Assembly: GCF_030540875.1 (NCBI RefSeq)
Contig: NZ_JAUOEM010000003.1
Coordinates: forward strand, 496,001-560,000
Direction of reading: 5' to 3'
Length of the DNA: 64,000 nucleotides
Origin: Flavivirga amylovorans
Lineage (GTDB): Bacteria > Bacteroidota > Bacteroidia > Flavobacteriales > Flavobacteriaceae
In this document: positions 8,146-17,026 of the stretch, in pieces
Position numbering within the stretch: position 1 is the stretch's first letter
Layout: each line of letters starts with the position of its first letter
Notes under the pieces: generated by a model
The model's database searches: none
Told to the model about the DNA's origin: nothing
Seen by the model: the letters and a program-made list of their open reading frames with translations, nothing else
Program-made: the position numbers and the translations under genes

Positions 8146-10086
8146 TTATAGGTTTCCATAATTTTTATCGGTTCTGTTCTCCGATATTTCTTTTGCTTTT
8201 TTGTAAATCTGAACTCTTTTATCAAATCGTTCGTAATCAGAATTGTTAGATTTATATTCAGGGATTAGACGCTTCATTTTCATAACAATATTATTATTTT
8301 GAAAACGATTAGTAATACATAATTCCTCTATTTGTGTTCTAATTTTTTCGTAATCTAATTCTCTAGTTTTACTAATCATTATCTTTTTATGATAGGTAGA
8401 CAATGTATTTTCACCATTAGCTAATAATTCTTCATATAATTTTTCTCCAGGTCGTAATCCTGTGATTTTAATATCTATATCTTCTGGAAATCTAAGACCA
8501 GAAAGTTTTATCATATTTTTAGCCAGATCATAAATTTTAACGGACTCACCCATGTCAAATATGAAAATCTCTCCTCCTTTACCCATTGTTCCTGCTTCTA
8601 ATACTAATTGAGAGGCTTCAGGGATAGTCATAAAGTATCTGGTAATGTCTTTATGTGTTAAAGTAAGAGGGCTACCATTTTCAATTTGTTTTTTAAACAA
8701 TGGAATAACAGATCCATTTGATCCTAATACGTTACCAAATCGTGTCGTTATAAATTTTGTTTTGCTTTCTTTTTGAAGGCAACTGATATACATTTCTGCC
8801 ATTCTTTTTGTAGCTCCCATAACGCTTGTTGGGTTAACAGCCTTATCTGTTGAAACAAAAACAAATTTCTTCACATTATAACGAGACGCTGTGTCTGCTA
8901 GAAGTTTAGTTCCATTAACATTAATCTTAATAGCTTCATATGGCGATTCTTCCATTAAAGGCACATGCTTATAAGCTGCAGCGTGAAATACCATGGTAGG
9001 TTTATGGTTTTGAAAAATAGTATCTATTCTTAAACCATCTCGAATATCTGCAACTATAGCAGTAAAATTATGCTTGCCATTTTGTTTTAAATCTTGCTGT
9101 AAATCATAAAGTGCAGATTCAGCTTGGTCAACTAAAATTAACTGCTTAACATCAAAATTAGAAAGTTGTTTAACCAATTCACTCCCTATAGATCCTGCTG
9201 CACCTGTAACAATAACTGTTTCACCAGTAAACTCATTTATTAAATTAGGGTTATTTATTTCAATTGGAGGTCTTCCTAATAAATCTTCTATTTGTACTTG
9301 CTTGATTTGCTTAACATTTAATTCTCCATTAATCCAATTTTCAATAGGTGGAATTTTAGTGATTTTTATATTAAGGTTCACCAAATTAATTAGATTTTCC
9401 TTTTCTATGTTTTTAGAAGCAATAATCAATTCATCTATTTGGTTGGATTCAATATATTTATTGTTGATTTTTTCTTTTGAAAAAATAGAAATACCATTTA
9501 TAGATTTACCTTTCTTTTTTGAATTATCATCAATAAATCCTACTACCTGAAATTTTGTAGTAACATTACTTATTAAGGCGTTATAAGTAACAATTCCTGA
9601 GTCTCCCGCACCATAAATCAATACTCTTTTTGAAGACATTAATTTACACTTTAAGTACTTATAAGACATTTTAAAGAGTAATCTACTTGCACTAAGTACT
9701 ACAAAGCTTAATAAGGCATGCATTACGACTATAGATAATGGTATTGTAAATTCAGGAAGTATCTCAAACATTCTATTTACAGATACAACAGTTATGCATA
9801 TCAACGACATTACGCTAATAGATTTGAATAAATTTACAACGTCAGTAAATCCAGTATGTCTAATAACGCTTTTAAATGATCCTATCAATAAAAAGCTGAA
9901 AGTTGCTACTATAAGCAAAAAAGGTAATTGGATCAAAAACTGCTTTAAATCGAAATTTAATGTAAAATTAAACCTAATTAAATATGCCATGAAAAATGTT
10001 GACAAAACAATTGTCAAATCGATAGCTAAAACAAGCCATTTTGAGGCGTACTTTTGAGAGAAATAGGTAAAATAATTATTTATCAT
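8146..10086 (-). CDS. Membrane CapD/WbpM-like UDP-HexNAc 4,6-dehydratase
   Basis: Makes a UDP-4-keto-6-deoxy-HexNAc from UDP-GlcNAc, the first step towards bacillosamine, QuiNAc, FucNAc and related sugars. The 646-aa protein has the full family architecture: four N-terminal membrane helices (about 15-135), a first Rossmann domain (RVLIYGAGDSG from 154) and a catalytic SDR domain with TGAAGSIGSE (294-303), STDKAVNP (412-419), MGATKR (423-428) and YFMTIPEA (484-491). Its first 4 bp overlap the end of the DegT aminotransferase gene, so the two are translationally coupled. That pairing suggests a UDP-4-amino-4,6-dideoxy-HexNAc product. Compare the short, diverged paralogue at 732-1793. Confidence 0.93.
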   Translation of the reverse strand: MINNYFTYFSQKYASKWLVLAIDLTIVLSTFFMAYLIRFNFTLNFDLKQFLIQLPFLLIVATFSFLLIGSFKSVIRHTGFTDVVNLFKSISVMSLICITVVSVNRMFEILPEFTIPLSIVVMHALLSFVVLSASRLLFKMSYKYLKCKLMSSKRVLIYGAGDSGIVTYNALISNVTTKFQVVGFIDDNSKKKGKSINGISIFSKEKINNKYIESNQIDELIIASKNIEKENLINLVNLNIKITKIPPIENWINGELNVKQIKQVQIEDLLGRPPIEINNPNLINEFTGETVIVTGAAGSIGSELVKQLSNFDVKQLILVDQAESALYDLQQDLKQNGKHNFTAIVADIRDGLRIDTIFQNHKPTMVFHAAAYKHVPLMEESPYEAIKINVNGTKLLADTASRYNVKKFVFVSTDKAVNPTSVMGATKRMAEMYISCLQKESKTKFITTRFGNVLGSNGSVIPLFKKQIENGSPLTLTHKDITRYFMTIPEASQLVLEAGTMGKGGEIFIFDMGESVKIYDLAKNMIKLSGLRFPEDIDIKITGLRPGEKLYEELLANGENTLSTYHKKIMISKTRELDYEKIRTQIEELCITNRFQNNNIVMKMKRLIPEYKSNNSDYERFDKRVQIYKKAKEISENRTDKNYGNL

Positions 10087-11213
10087 AAGTTCGGGGTTTT
10101 TAAAATATTATTAAGGATCCTATCCAAATCATCTTGGCTTAAATTAGATCCACTTGGTAAACAAAGACCTTTATCAAAAAGATCTTCTGAAATACCATTA
10201 GTAAAATGCAAACAATCTTTAAAAATTGGCTGCATATGCATTGGTTTCCATAATGGTCTTGACTCAATATCGTCTTCTGATAGCGTAAGTCTTATTTGTT
10301 CACGAGTCTCAAAAGAGTCTGTCTTAATACAAGTAATCCATCTATTTGAAACGAAACCTTGCGGTTCTTGTAAAAATTCAATAGAATTAAATTGTGATAA
10401 ATTCTTTTTATAAAATTCAAAATTTTGTCTTCTAGCATTGACTCTGTCGTCAATCACTTCCATCTGTCCTCTTCCGATTCCTGCTAAAACATTACTCATT
10501 CTATAATTATAGCCTATAGATGAATGTTCATAATGAGGTGCATTATCTCTTGCCTGAGTTGATAGAAAAACTGCTTTTTCTTTTAAGCTTTGAGTATTAG
10601 TTATTAAAGCTCCTCCCCCAGAAGTAGTTATTATTTTATTACCATTAAATGATAAAATGCCAATATCGGAAAGTGTCGCACAATTTTGATTGAAATAGGT
10701 ACTACCTAATGCTTCTGCGCTATCTTCTATTACAGGTATTTCATATTTTTTAGCAATGGCATTAATTTCATTTGCCTTATATGGCATACCATATAAATGC
10801 ACTGCTATTATAGCTTTTGGTTTTCTATATTTTTCAATTCTGTCTTTAATAGCTATTTCCAATAATTCTGGAGACATATTCCATGTATCTGTTTCACTAT
10901 CAATAAAAACAGGTTTCGCTCCTTGATATATTATTGGGTTTGCTGATGCAGAAAAAGTAAAACTTTGACATAAAACTTCATCTCCGCTAGAAACATTAAG
11001 CAATTGAAGTGCTAAATGTATCGCAGCTGTACCAGAACTTAATGCTACAACATACTTATTATGAGCTAAGTAATTCTTTAAATCATTTTCAAAACCATCA
11101 ACATGAGGGCCTAATGGAGCAATCCAATTAGTATCAAAAGCGTCAGTAACAAATTTTTGTTCTGTTCCTCCCATGTGGGGTGATGATAAATATATTTTAG
11201 TTTTAGTCAACAT
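10083..11213 (-). CDS. DegT/DnrJ/EryC1-family sugar aminotransferase (PglE-like)
   Basis: PLP-dependent aminotransferase expected to aminate the 4-keto sugar nucleotide made by the overlapping CapD gene. The 376-aa protein starts with the IYLSSPHMGGTE motif seen in PglE-type enzymes. SGTAA (60-64) contacts the cofactor phosphate, EDSAEALG (163-170) carries the pyridine-binding Asp, and Lys193 in GNKIITT is the Schiff-base lysine. It is the first gene of the minus-strand operon DegT-CapD-wza-wzc. The acetyltransferase needed to finish an N-acetylated 4-amino sugar is not adjacent; two PglD/NeuD-like proteins are encoded about 43 kb away (54274 and 55606). Substrate is inferred from context. 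Confidence 0.92.
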   Translation of the reverse strand: MLTKTKIYLSSPHMGGTEQKFVTDAFDTNWIAPLGPHVDGFENDLKNYLAHNKYVVALSSGTAAIHLALQLLNVSSGDEVLCQSFTFSASANPIIYQGAKPVFIDSETDTWNMSPELLEIAIKDRIEKYRKPKAIIAVHLYGMPYKANEINAIAKKYEIPVIEDSAEALGSTYFNQNCATLSDIGILSFNGNKIITTSGGGALITNTQSLKEKAVFLSTQARDNAPHYEHSSIGYNYRMSNVLAGIGRGQMEVIDDRVNARRQNFEFYKKNLSQFNSIEFLQEPQGFVSNRWITCIKTDSFETREQIRLTLSEDDIESRPLWKPMHMQPIFKDCLHFTNGISEDLFDKGLCLPSGSNLSQDDLDRILNNILKTPNL

Positions 11214-11891
11214 TTAAAAATTTTATATTTTCAGTTTATTGCATAAAATATCTACACAACTTTATAGTTACGCCTTATTTGCATATATTTTCCTGAATGA
11301 TTTCCCTCTTTATCCATAAAACAAAAATTACTTATTAGCTAAAATTAAATAGTACTAAAAAATATCTTTAAAATATTTGTTGTTAATCTAAAAATTCACT
11401 TCTAAGTAGATTAACACTTGAGAGATTTTGAAAATATTTATATTTTATCCTTTTTAATACAATTAAATCAATAATGCTATTAATCAATTCAATTTGTGTT
11501 TTACGGCGTAAATTTAGTAATTGTTTTAAAGCAACATGGTTAGATTTGACTTAATTCGCTAAAAGAGTGATTAAAATCGGTTAAATACATACATGTTTTT
11601 AATTAAAAGTAAAAGTATGCACATCGTCGATTCTATATTTTAATTTTGGATTAAATAATTAATAAGTAATTGACAACTAATAAAAGAAAACAGTTACGTT
11701 ATAATAATAAACTAAAAAGCCCCTGGAGGTTTAATTATTGATTCTTGCTAAAAAGACACTGTTTGATCGGTAATTTTTACACATATTTGAATTTCATCGG
11801 GAAAAATAGGACCTTGATATAATTAGTTAATCTATTAAGTTTATTTTTTTCATATTTGCCCCAAACTAAAAAATAAACCCAAATCTAAAAA
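11214..11891. other. 678-bp divergent intergenic region between the two capsule operons
   Basis: This is the longest gene-free stretch in the window. It separates the minus-strand DegT-CapD-wza-wzc operon from the long plus-strand operon starting at 11892. It is strongly AT-rich and contains no convincing ORF, RNA gene or repeat array. On the plus strand two CATATTTG boxes (11782-11789 and 11851-11858) resemble the Bacteroidota -7 element. It probably holds the promoters of both operons and a long untranslated leader, but no operator or riboswitch could be recognised. Confidence 0.6.
11762..11789 (+). promoter_or_regulatory. Weak candidate promoter for the long capsule operon
   Basis: TTTG (11762-11765) is followed by CATATTTG (11782-11789), one base off the TAnnTTTG consensus, with a 16-bp gap between the boxes that is slightly short. 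It would give a leader of roughly 95 bases before the ATG at 11892. A second similar -7 box at 11851 lacks a partner -33 box. Confidence 0.28.
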
Positions 11892-12890
11892 ATGACTGGA
11901 CAACAACTAAATGCTTTACAAGGAAAAAGAATCCTCATAACTGGTGGAGCTGGTTTTATTGGCTCTAACTTATGCGAAGTATTATTAGATAATAATATAA
12001 AAGTAGTTTGCTTAGATAATTTCTCTACCGGAAAGCGAATTAATATAGCCCCTTTTTTTAATAATAGCAATTTCGAATTAATTGAAGGAGATATAAGAAA
12101 CCTTGATGATTGTCATAAAGCTTGCGTTGATGTTAACTATGTATTACATCAAGCAGCTTTAGGCTCTGTGCCTAGATCTATTAATGATCCTATTACTACA
12201 AACGATGTTAATGTATCAGGTTTTTTAAATATGCTAGTTGCTTCTAGAGATGCTGGAGTAAAAAGATTTATTTATGCAGCGAGCTCTTCTACTTATGGAG
12301 ATCATGAAGCTTTGCCAAAAGTGGAAGATACTATAGGTAAACCATTGTCTCCTTATGCAATTACAAAATATGTGAATGAATTATATGCAGATATTTTTTA
12401 TAGCACATACAAATTAGATACTATTGGATTACGCTATTTTAACGTTTTTGGAAAAAGGCAAGACCCTAACGGTGCTTATGCAGCCGTAATTCCTAAGTTT
12501 GTTCAACAGTTTGTTGACCATGAGTCACCTATCATTAATGGTGATGGTAGTTATTCCAGAGATTTTACATATATTGACAATGTAGTCCAAATGAATATCA
12601 ATGCTTTAACAATAGATAATTCAAAAGCATTGAATACAGTGTATAATGTCGCTTATGGAGAAAGAACAACTTTAATTGAATTAGCTACTTTATTAAAAAA
12701 GTATTTGTCCAAATTTGATGAAGATATAAAAGATATTGAAATAAAACATAGAGATAATAGAATTGGAGATATCCCTCACTCTTTAGCTTCTATTGATAAA
12801 GCAAAACAATTATTAAATTACAATCCAAAGTACGACATTAGTAGCGGTTTAAAAGAAGCCGTTAATTGGTACTGGGAAAATTTAAAATAA
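11892..12890 (+). CDS. tviC: UDP-N-acetylglucosamine (or HexNAc uronate) 4-epimerase, WbpP/TviC type
   Basis: Extended SDR that interconverts gluco and galacto forms of UDP-HexNAc or UDP-HexNAcA. The NAD motif TGGAGFIGSN is at 17-26. The active-site SSSTYG is at 131-136 and the catalytic Tyr/Lys pair is in SPYAITKY (Tyr155, Lys159). The N-terminal lead before the Rossmann fold, the VPRSINDP stretch and the RQDPNGAYAAVIP stretch are characteristic of WbpP/TviC. The next gene, 24 bp on, is a TviB/WbpO-like 6-dehydrogenase, the same pair that makes UDP-GalNAcA in Vi antigen and Pseudomonas O6 biosynthesis. It is the first gene of the plus-strand operon. Confidence 0.92.
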   Translation: MTGQQLNALQGKRILITGGAGFIGSNLCEVLLDNNIKVVCLDNFSTGKRINIAPFFNNSNFELIEGDIRNLDDCHKACVDVNYVLHQAALGSVPRSINDPITTNDVNVSGFLNMLVASRDAGVKRFIYAASSSTYGDHEALPKVEDTIGKPLSPYAITKYVNELYADIFYSTYKLDTIGLRYFNVFGKRQDPNGAYAAVIPKFVQQFVDHESPIINGDGSYSRDFTYIDNVVQMNINALTIDNSKALNTVYNVAYGERTTLIELATLLKKYLSKFDEDIKDIEIKHRDNRIGDIPHSLASIDKAKQLLNYNPKYDISSGLKEAVNWYWENLK

Positions 12891-12914
12891 AAGTTATATT
12901 ATCAAAATAAAAAA

Positions 12915-14198
12915 ATGAAGGATATTAAAATTGCTGTTATAGGTTTAGGATATGTAGGCCTTCCTTTAGCGAGACTCTTTGCAACAAAATATGATGTTGT
13001 AGGTTTTGACATTAATAAAAAAAGAATCGATGAATTATTGCAGGGCAATGATTCTACTTTAGAAGTTGATACAAAAACATTACAATCAGTTTTAAAAAAG
13101 GATTCTGATAATGATATTGGACTATTCTGTTCTTCAAACATTGAAGACATAAAAGATTGTAACTACTATGTGATTACTGTCCCCACTCCTATCGACAAAA
13201 ATAATCGTCCAGATTTAACACCATTGTATAAGTCTAGTGAAACGGTTGCTCAGATCCTTAAAAAAGGAGATATTGTTATTTATGAGTCTACAGTATATCC
13301 AGGGGTAACTGAGGATGAATGCGTGCCTGTATTAGAAAAAGTAAGTGGTTTAAAGTTTAACGAAGATTTTTATGCTGGTTACTCCCCAGAAAGAATTAAT
13401 CCGGGAGATAAACTTCATACCGTAGATAAAATACTAAAAGTTACAGCTGGTTCAACTCTAGAAATTGGTAAGAAAGTGGACGATTTATATGCCAGTGTTA
13501 TTACTGCTGGAACACACTTAGCACCAACGATTAAAGTCGCTGAAGCAGCAAAAGTCATAGAAAACTCACAACGTGATATAAATATTGCTTTTGTAAATGA
13601 ATTAGCTAAAATTTTCAATTTAATGAATATTGACACGCATTCTGTTTTAGAAGCAGCTGGTACAAAATGGAATTTTTTACCATTTAAACCAGGTCTAGTT
13701 GGAGGACATTGTATTGGCGTCGATCCTTATTATTTGGCACAAAAAGCACAAGAAGTTGGTTATCATCCAGAAATTATATTAGCCGGACGCCGCGTTAATG
13801 ATAGTATGGGACAATATGTGGCCTCTGAAGTTATTAAGTTAATGGTTCAAAATGATATTCGAATAAAAGGTGCTAAAATATTAGCTTTAGGAGTTACATT
13901 TAAAGAAAATTGCCCAGATGTTAGAAACACCAAGGCTGTTGATGTTATTAATCAACTTAAAAGTTATGGAACAGAAGTAACGATATATGACCCATGGGCA
14001 AGCCCTGAAGAAGTAAAACATGAATATGATTTACAGACAGTAAAACAATTACCAGAAGGTACGTTTGATGCTGTTGTTTTAACAGTGGCTCATAGTGAGT
14101 TTTTAGAAGATAATCTTGAGAGTTTATTAAACGAAAACGGTGTCTTATACGATGTGAAAGGTATCTTAAAAAGACATAATGTAAATGGAAGATTATAG
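12915..14198 (+). CDS. tviB: UDP-HexNAc 6-dehydrogenase, TviB/WbpO/WbpA type
   Basis: NAD-dependent dehydrogenase that oxidises C6 of UDP-GlcNAc or UDP-GalNAc in two steps to the uronic acid. At 427 aa it has the three-part UDP-glucose/GDP-mannose dehydrogenase architecture: GLGYVGLP (10-17), the central domain with YESTVYPG (123-130) and YSPERINPG (156-164), and the catalytic cysteine Cys266 in GGHCIGVDPYYL (263-274). The C-terminal UDP-binding domain starts near 325. Together with the upstream epimerase it should supply UDP-HexNAcA, giving the capsule an acidic sugar. Which epimer is used cannot be read from the sequence. Confidence 0.94.
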   Translation: MKDIKIAVIGLGYVGLPLARLFATKYDVVGFDINKKRIDELLQGNDSTLEVDTKTLQSVLKKDSDNDIGLFCSSNIEDIKDCNYYVITVPTPIDKNNRPDLTPLYKSSETVAQILKKGDIVIYESTVYPGVTEDECVPVLEKVSGLKFNEDFYAGYSPERINPGDKLHTVDKILKVTAGSTLEIGKKVDDLYASVITAGTHLAPTIKVAEAAKVIENSQRDINIAFVNELAKIFNLMNIDTHSVLEAAGTKWNFLPFKPGLVGGHCIGVDPYYLAQKAQEVGYHPEIILAGRRVNDSMGQYVASEVIKLMVQNDIRIKGAKILALGVTFKENCPDVRNTKAVDVINQLKSYGTEVTIYDPWASPEEVKHEYDLQTVKQLPEGTFDAVVLTVAHSEFLEDNLESLLNENGVLYDVKGILKRHNVNGRL

Positions 14199-14272
14199 TA
14201 ATAAACCATTACAAGCCTATCATATCTTATAATTGGATTTAGATAAGGCAAAACAGAAAAAAATTAAGATAT

Positions 14273-15322
14273 ATGAAAATTTTAATAACTGGAGGAGCAG
14301 GTTTTATTGGTTCTCATGTCATTAGATTGTTTGCTTTAAAATACCCTGATTATCAAATATACAATTTGGATGCGCTTACATATGCAGGGAATTTAGAGAA
14401 CTTAAAAGATTTAGAACACTTAAATAACTACACTTTTATTAAAGGTGATATTACTGACGAAAATTATATAAATCAAATTTTTGATAAGTATAGATTTGAT
14501 GCCATCATCCATTTGGCTGCAGAATCACATGTTGATAGATCTATTACTGATCCTTTAGCGTTTGCTAAAACAAACATTTTAGGTACTATGATTTTGTTGA
14601 ATGCCTTCAAAAATTTGTGGAAAGATAATTGGAATGGCAAATTATTTTATCATGTTAGTACGGATGAAGTATATGGAACATTAGGTACTCAAGGATTATT
14701 TAAAGAGTCTACACCATATGACCCAAATTCTCCCTATTCTGCTTCAAAAGCAAGTTCAGATCATTTTGTAAGAGCATATGGAGAAACTTATAATTTGCCG
14801 TATGTGATTTCTAATTGTTCAAACAATTATGGACCAAACCAATTCCCTGAAAAACTCATTCCTCTTTTTATAAATAATATTATAAAAAATAAACCCTTGC
14901 CTGTTTATGGAGATGGTAATTATACTAGAGATTGGCTATATGTTAAAGATCATGCTATAGCTATAGACATGGTTTTTCATAAAGGAAAAAATACAGAAAC
15001 ATACAATATAGGAGGATTTAACGAATGGAAAAATTTAGATTTGGTGAAATTACTTTGTGATGTAATGGATGAAAAATTAGGCAAAGAAGTTGGACAGTCT
15101 CAACAATTAATAACATTTATAAAAGATAGACCTGGTCATGATTTAAGATATGCTATCGACGCATCAAAAATCAATAATGACTTGGGTTGGAGTCCTTCTG
15201 TAACCTTTGAACAAGGTTTATTGAAAACCGTAGATTGGTATCTAGAAAACTCAGAATGGTTACAAAATATTACTTCTGGAAACTACCAATCATATTATGA
15301 TAAAATGTATTTACATGATTAG
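14273..15322 (+). CDS. rfbB: dTDP-glucose 4,6-dehydratase
   Basis: Converts dTDP-glucose to dTDP-4-keto-6-deoxyglucose. The 349-aa protein shows GGAGFIGSH (7-15), HLAAESHVDRS (80-90), the STDEVYG motif (129-135) that supplies the dehydration acid/base residues, and the catalytic YSASK (155-159). NYGPNQFPEKLIP is a further RmlB signature. It precedes rfbA by 25 bp. No rfbC or rfbD follows; FdtA/QdtA-like ketoisomerases and DegT aminotransferases do, so the keto sugar is directed to a 3-amino-3,6-dideoxyhexose rather than rhamnose. Confidence 0.97.
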   Translation: MKILITGGAGFIGSHVIRLFALKYPDYQIYNLDALTYAGNLENLKDLEHLNNYTFIKGDITDENYINQIFDKYRFDAIIHLAAESHVDRSITDPLAFAKTNILGTMILLNAFKNLWKDNWNGKLFYHVSTDEVYGTLGTQGLFKESTPYDPNSPYSASKASSDHFVRAYGETYNLPYVISNCSNNYGPNQFPEKLIPLFINNIIKNKPLPVYGDGNYTRDWLYVKDHAIAIDMVFHKGKNTETYNIGGFNEWKNLDLVKLLCDVMDEKLGKEVGQSQQLITFIKDRPGHDLRYAIDASKINNDLGWSPSVTFEQGLLKTVDWYLENSEWLQNITSGNYQSYYDKMYLHD

Positions 15323-15347
15323 TAACAATACTAAAAAATAATAAAAT

Positions 15348-16211
15348 ATGAAAGGAATTATTTTAGCAGGAGGATCAGGAACAAGGTTATATCCTTTAAC
15401 TATATCCGTTAGTAAGCAATTATTGCCTGTTTATGATAAACCGATGATATACTATCCTTTATCAGTATTGATGATTGCTGGTATACAGGATATACTTATT
15501 ATAACTACACCTCATGACCAAGAGATGTTTGTAAAACTTTTAGGTAATGGCTCTCAGGTGGGGTGTAACTTTGAATATGCAGTACAACCTGAACCAAATG
15601 GCCTTGCCGAAGCTTTTATAATTGGAGAAAAGTTTATAGGAAATGATAAAGTTGCTCTAGTTCTTGGTGACAACATTTTTTATGGGAATGGTTTTGGAAA
15701 GTTATTAAGAAGTAAAACCAATATAAATGGGGCTTCAATATTTGCCTATCCTGTAAACGACCCTGAGCGATATGGTGTAGTTGAATTCGATAAAAACGAA
15801 AAAGCCATTAGTATTGAAGAAAAACCGAAACATCCAAAATCATCATATGCTGTTCCTGGTTTATACTTTTATGACAATAGAGTTATCGAATTTGCGAAAA
15901 TGGTTAAACCCTCAGATAGAGGAGAAAAAGAAATCACTTCGTTAAATCAAATGTATCTAGACCTTAATGAATTAGAAGTTGGAATTATGACCAGAGGTAT
16001 GGCATGGTTAGATACTGGGACTGTAGATGCTATGGATAGTGCAACAGAGTTTGTTAGAGTTATGGAAAAAAGAACAGATAAAAAAATTGCCTGTATCGAA
16101 GAAATCGCATATTTGCATGGATATATTAATAAAGAACAAGCTATGGAATCATCAAGAAAATATGGAAAAAGTGGTTATGGGAGCTATATTAAAAAAATAA
16201 TAAATTCATAA
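15348..16211 (+). CDS. rfbA: Glucose-1-phosphate thymidylyltransferase
   Basis: Makes dTDP-glucose from dTTP and glucose-1-phosphate, feeding the rfbB enzyme upstream. It is 287 aa, the standard RmlA length. The nucleotide-binding [11 protein letters not shown] (8-18) and [15 protein letters not shown], the metal-binding LGDNIFYG (106-113) and the sugar-binding EEKP motif are all intact. The stop codon TAA shares its last base with the ATG of the following ketoisomerase gene, indicating tight translational coupling through the amino-sugar block. Confidence 0.97.
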   Translation: MKGIILAGGSGTRLYPLTISVSKQLLPVYDKPMIYYPLSVLMIAGIQDILIITTPHDQEMFVKLLGNGSQVGCNFEYAVQPEPNGLAEAFIIGEKFIGNDKVALVLGDNIFYGNGFGKLLRSKTNINGASIFAYPVNDPERYGVVEFDKNEKAISIEEKPKHPKSSYAVPGLYFYDNRVIEFAKMVKPSDRGEKEITSLNQMYLDLNELEVGIMTRGMAWLDTGTVDAMDSATEFVRVMEKRTDKKIACIEEIAYLHGYINKEQAMESSRKYGKSGYGSYIKKIINS

Positions 16212-16621
16212 TGGATCGAGTAAAACAAATCGATTTACCAAAAATTTTAGATAAACGAGGTAATTTGAGCTTTTTTGAAAGTAGTAATCAAATCCCATTT
16301 GATATAAAAAGAACCTATTGGATATATGATGTACCAGGTGGAGAAATTAGAGGGAGTCATGCTTTTAAGGAATCCACAGAATTTATCATTGCTCTCTCTG
16401 GTAGTTTTGATGTTGTACTCAATGATGGAGTTGAAGAAAAAAAGTTTAGTTTAAACAGATCTTATTATGGACTTTATGTTCCAAACTTATTATGGAGAAG
16501 GCTCGAAAACTTTTCAACTAACTCTCTAGCTCTTATTGTATCTTCTATGGAATATAATGAAAAAGATTATATAAGAGATTTTAAAAATTTTAAAATTATT
16601 AGAGATGAAGCTAAAAAATAA
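16211..16621 (+). CDS. FdtA/QdtA-like sugar 3,4-ketoisomerase paralogue 1 (one active-site His replaced)
   Basis: Small cupin of the WxcM-like/FdtA/QdtA family, which isomerises dTDP-4-keto-6-deoxyglucose to the 3-keto form. It is 136 aa. The family segments are visible: RGNLSFFES (16-24), IKRTYWIYDVP (32-42) and the cupin core RGSHAF (47-52). The normal core is RGxHAH, with both histidines in the active site of characterised members. Here the second is Phe52 while His50 is kept. It overlaps rfbA by 1 bp, and the second paralogue begins inside its last 17 bp. It could be a structural partner of the second copy, an enzyme of different specificity, or a decaying duplicate. Confidence 0.88.
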   Translation: MDRVKQIDLPKILDKRGNLSFFESSNQIPFDIKRTYWIYDVPGGEIRGSHAFKESTEFIIALSGSFDVVLNDGVEEKKFSLNRSYYGLYVPNLLWRRLENFSTNSLALIVSSMEYNEKDYIRDFKNFKIIRDEAKK

Positions 16622-17024
16622 TACAGTTTATGATTGCTCTGTAATCGATGTTTCCAAGATACATAATGATGCAGGAAATATAACAGTAATAGAGAACGGC
16701 CATAATATACCTTTTAATGTTAACCGCGTATATTATTTATATGATGTCCCAAGTGGAGAAGCAAGAGGAGGGCATGCACATTATGAACTGGAACAATTTA
16801 TAGTAGCTGCTAGTGGGAGTTTTGATGTTATTCTAGATGATGGATTAAATAGAAAAAGAGTGTCTCTTAATAGGCCTAATTTAGCACTTCATGTAGTGCC
16901 GGGTTTATGGAGAGAACTAGACAACTTTTCTTCTGGATCTATATGCATGGTATTGGCTTCACACACTTATGATGAAAATGATTATATAAGAGATTACAAT
17001 AAATTTTTAAAATATCGAAATTAA
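16605..17024 (+). CDS. FdtA/QdtA-like dTDP-4-keto-6-deoxyglucose 3,4-ketoisomerase, paralogue 2
   Basis: Cupin-fold ketoisomerase of 139 aa with the complete active-site motif RGGHAH (54-59; His57 and His59) and the dimer-swapped N-terminal strand region DAGNITVIENG (22-32). It should produce dTDP-3-keto-6-deoxy-galactose or -glucose for amination at C3. The ATG lies within the 3-prime end of paralogue 1, overlapping by 17 bp. The two proteins align over their full length, so this is a tandem duplication. Which epimer is made (Fuc3N or Qui3N route) cannot be decided here. Confidence 0.9.
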   Translation: MKLKNNTVYDCSVIDVSKIHNDAGNITVIENGHNIPFNVNRVYYLYDVPSGEARGGHAHYELEQFIVAASGSFDVILDDGLNRKRVSLNRPNLALHVVPGLWRELDNFSSGSICMVLASHTYDENDYIRDYNKFLKYRN

Positions 17025-17026
17025 AA

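Noticed and set aside
14273-16211. dTDP-rhamnose pathway
   Set aside because: rfbA and rfbB are present but no rfbC or rfbD follows; ketoisomerase and aminotransferase genes instead indicate a 3-amino-3,6-dideoxyhexose.
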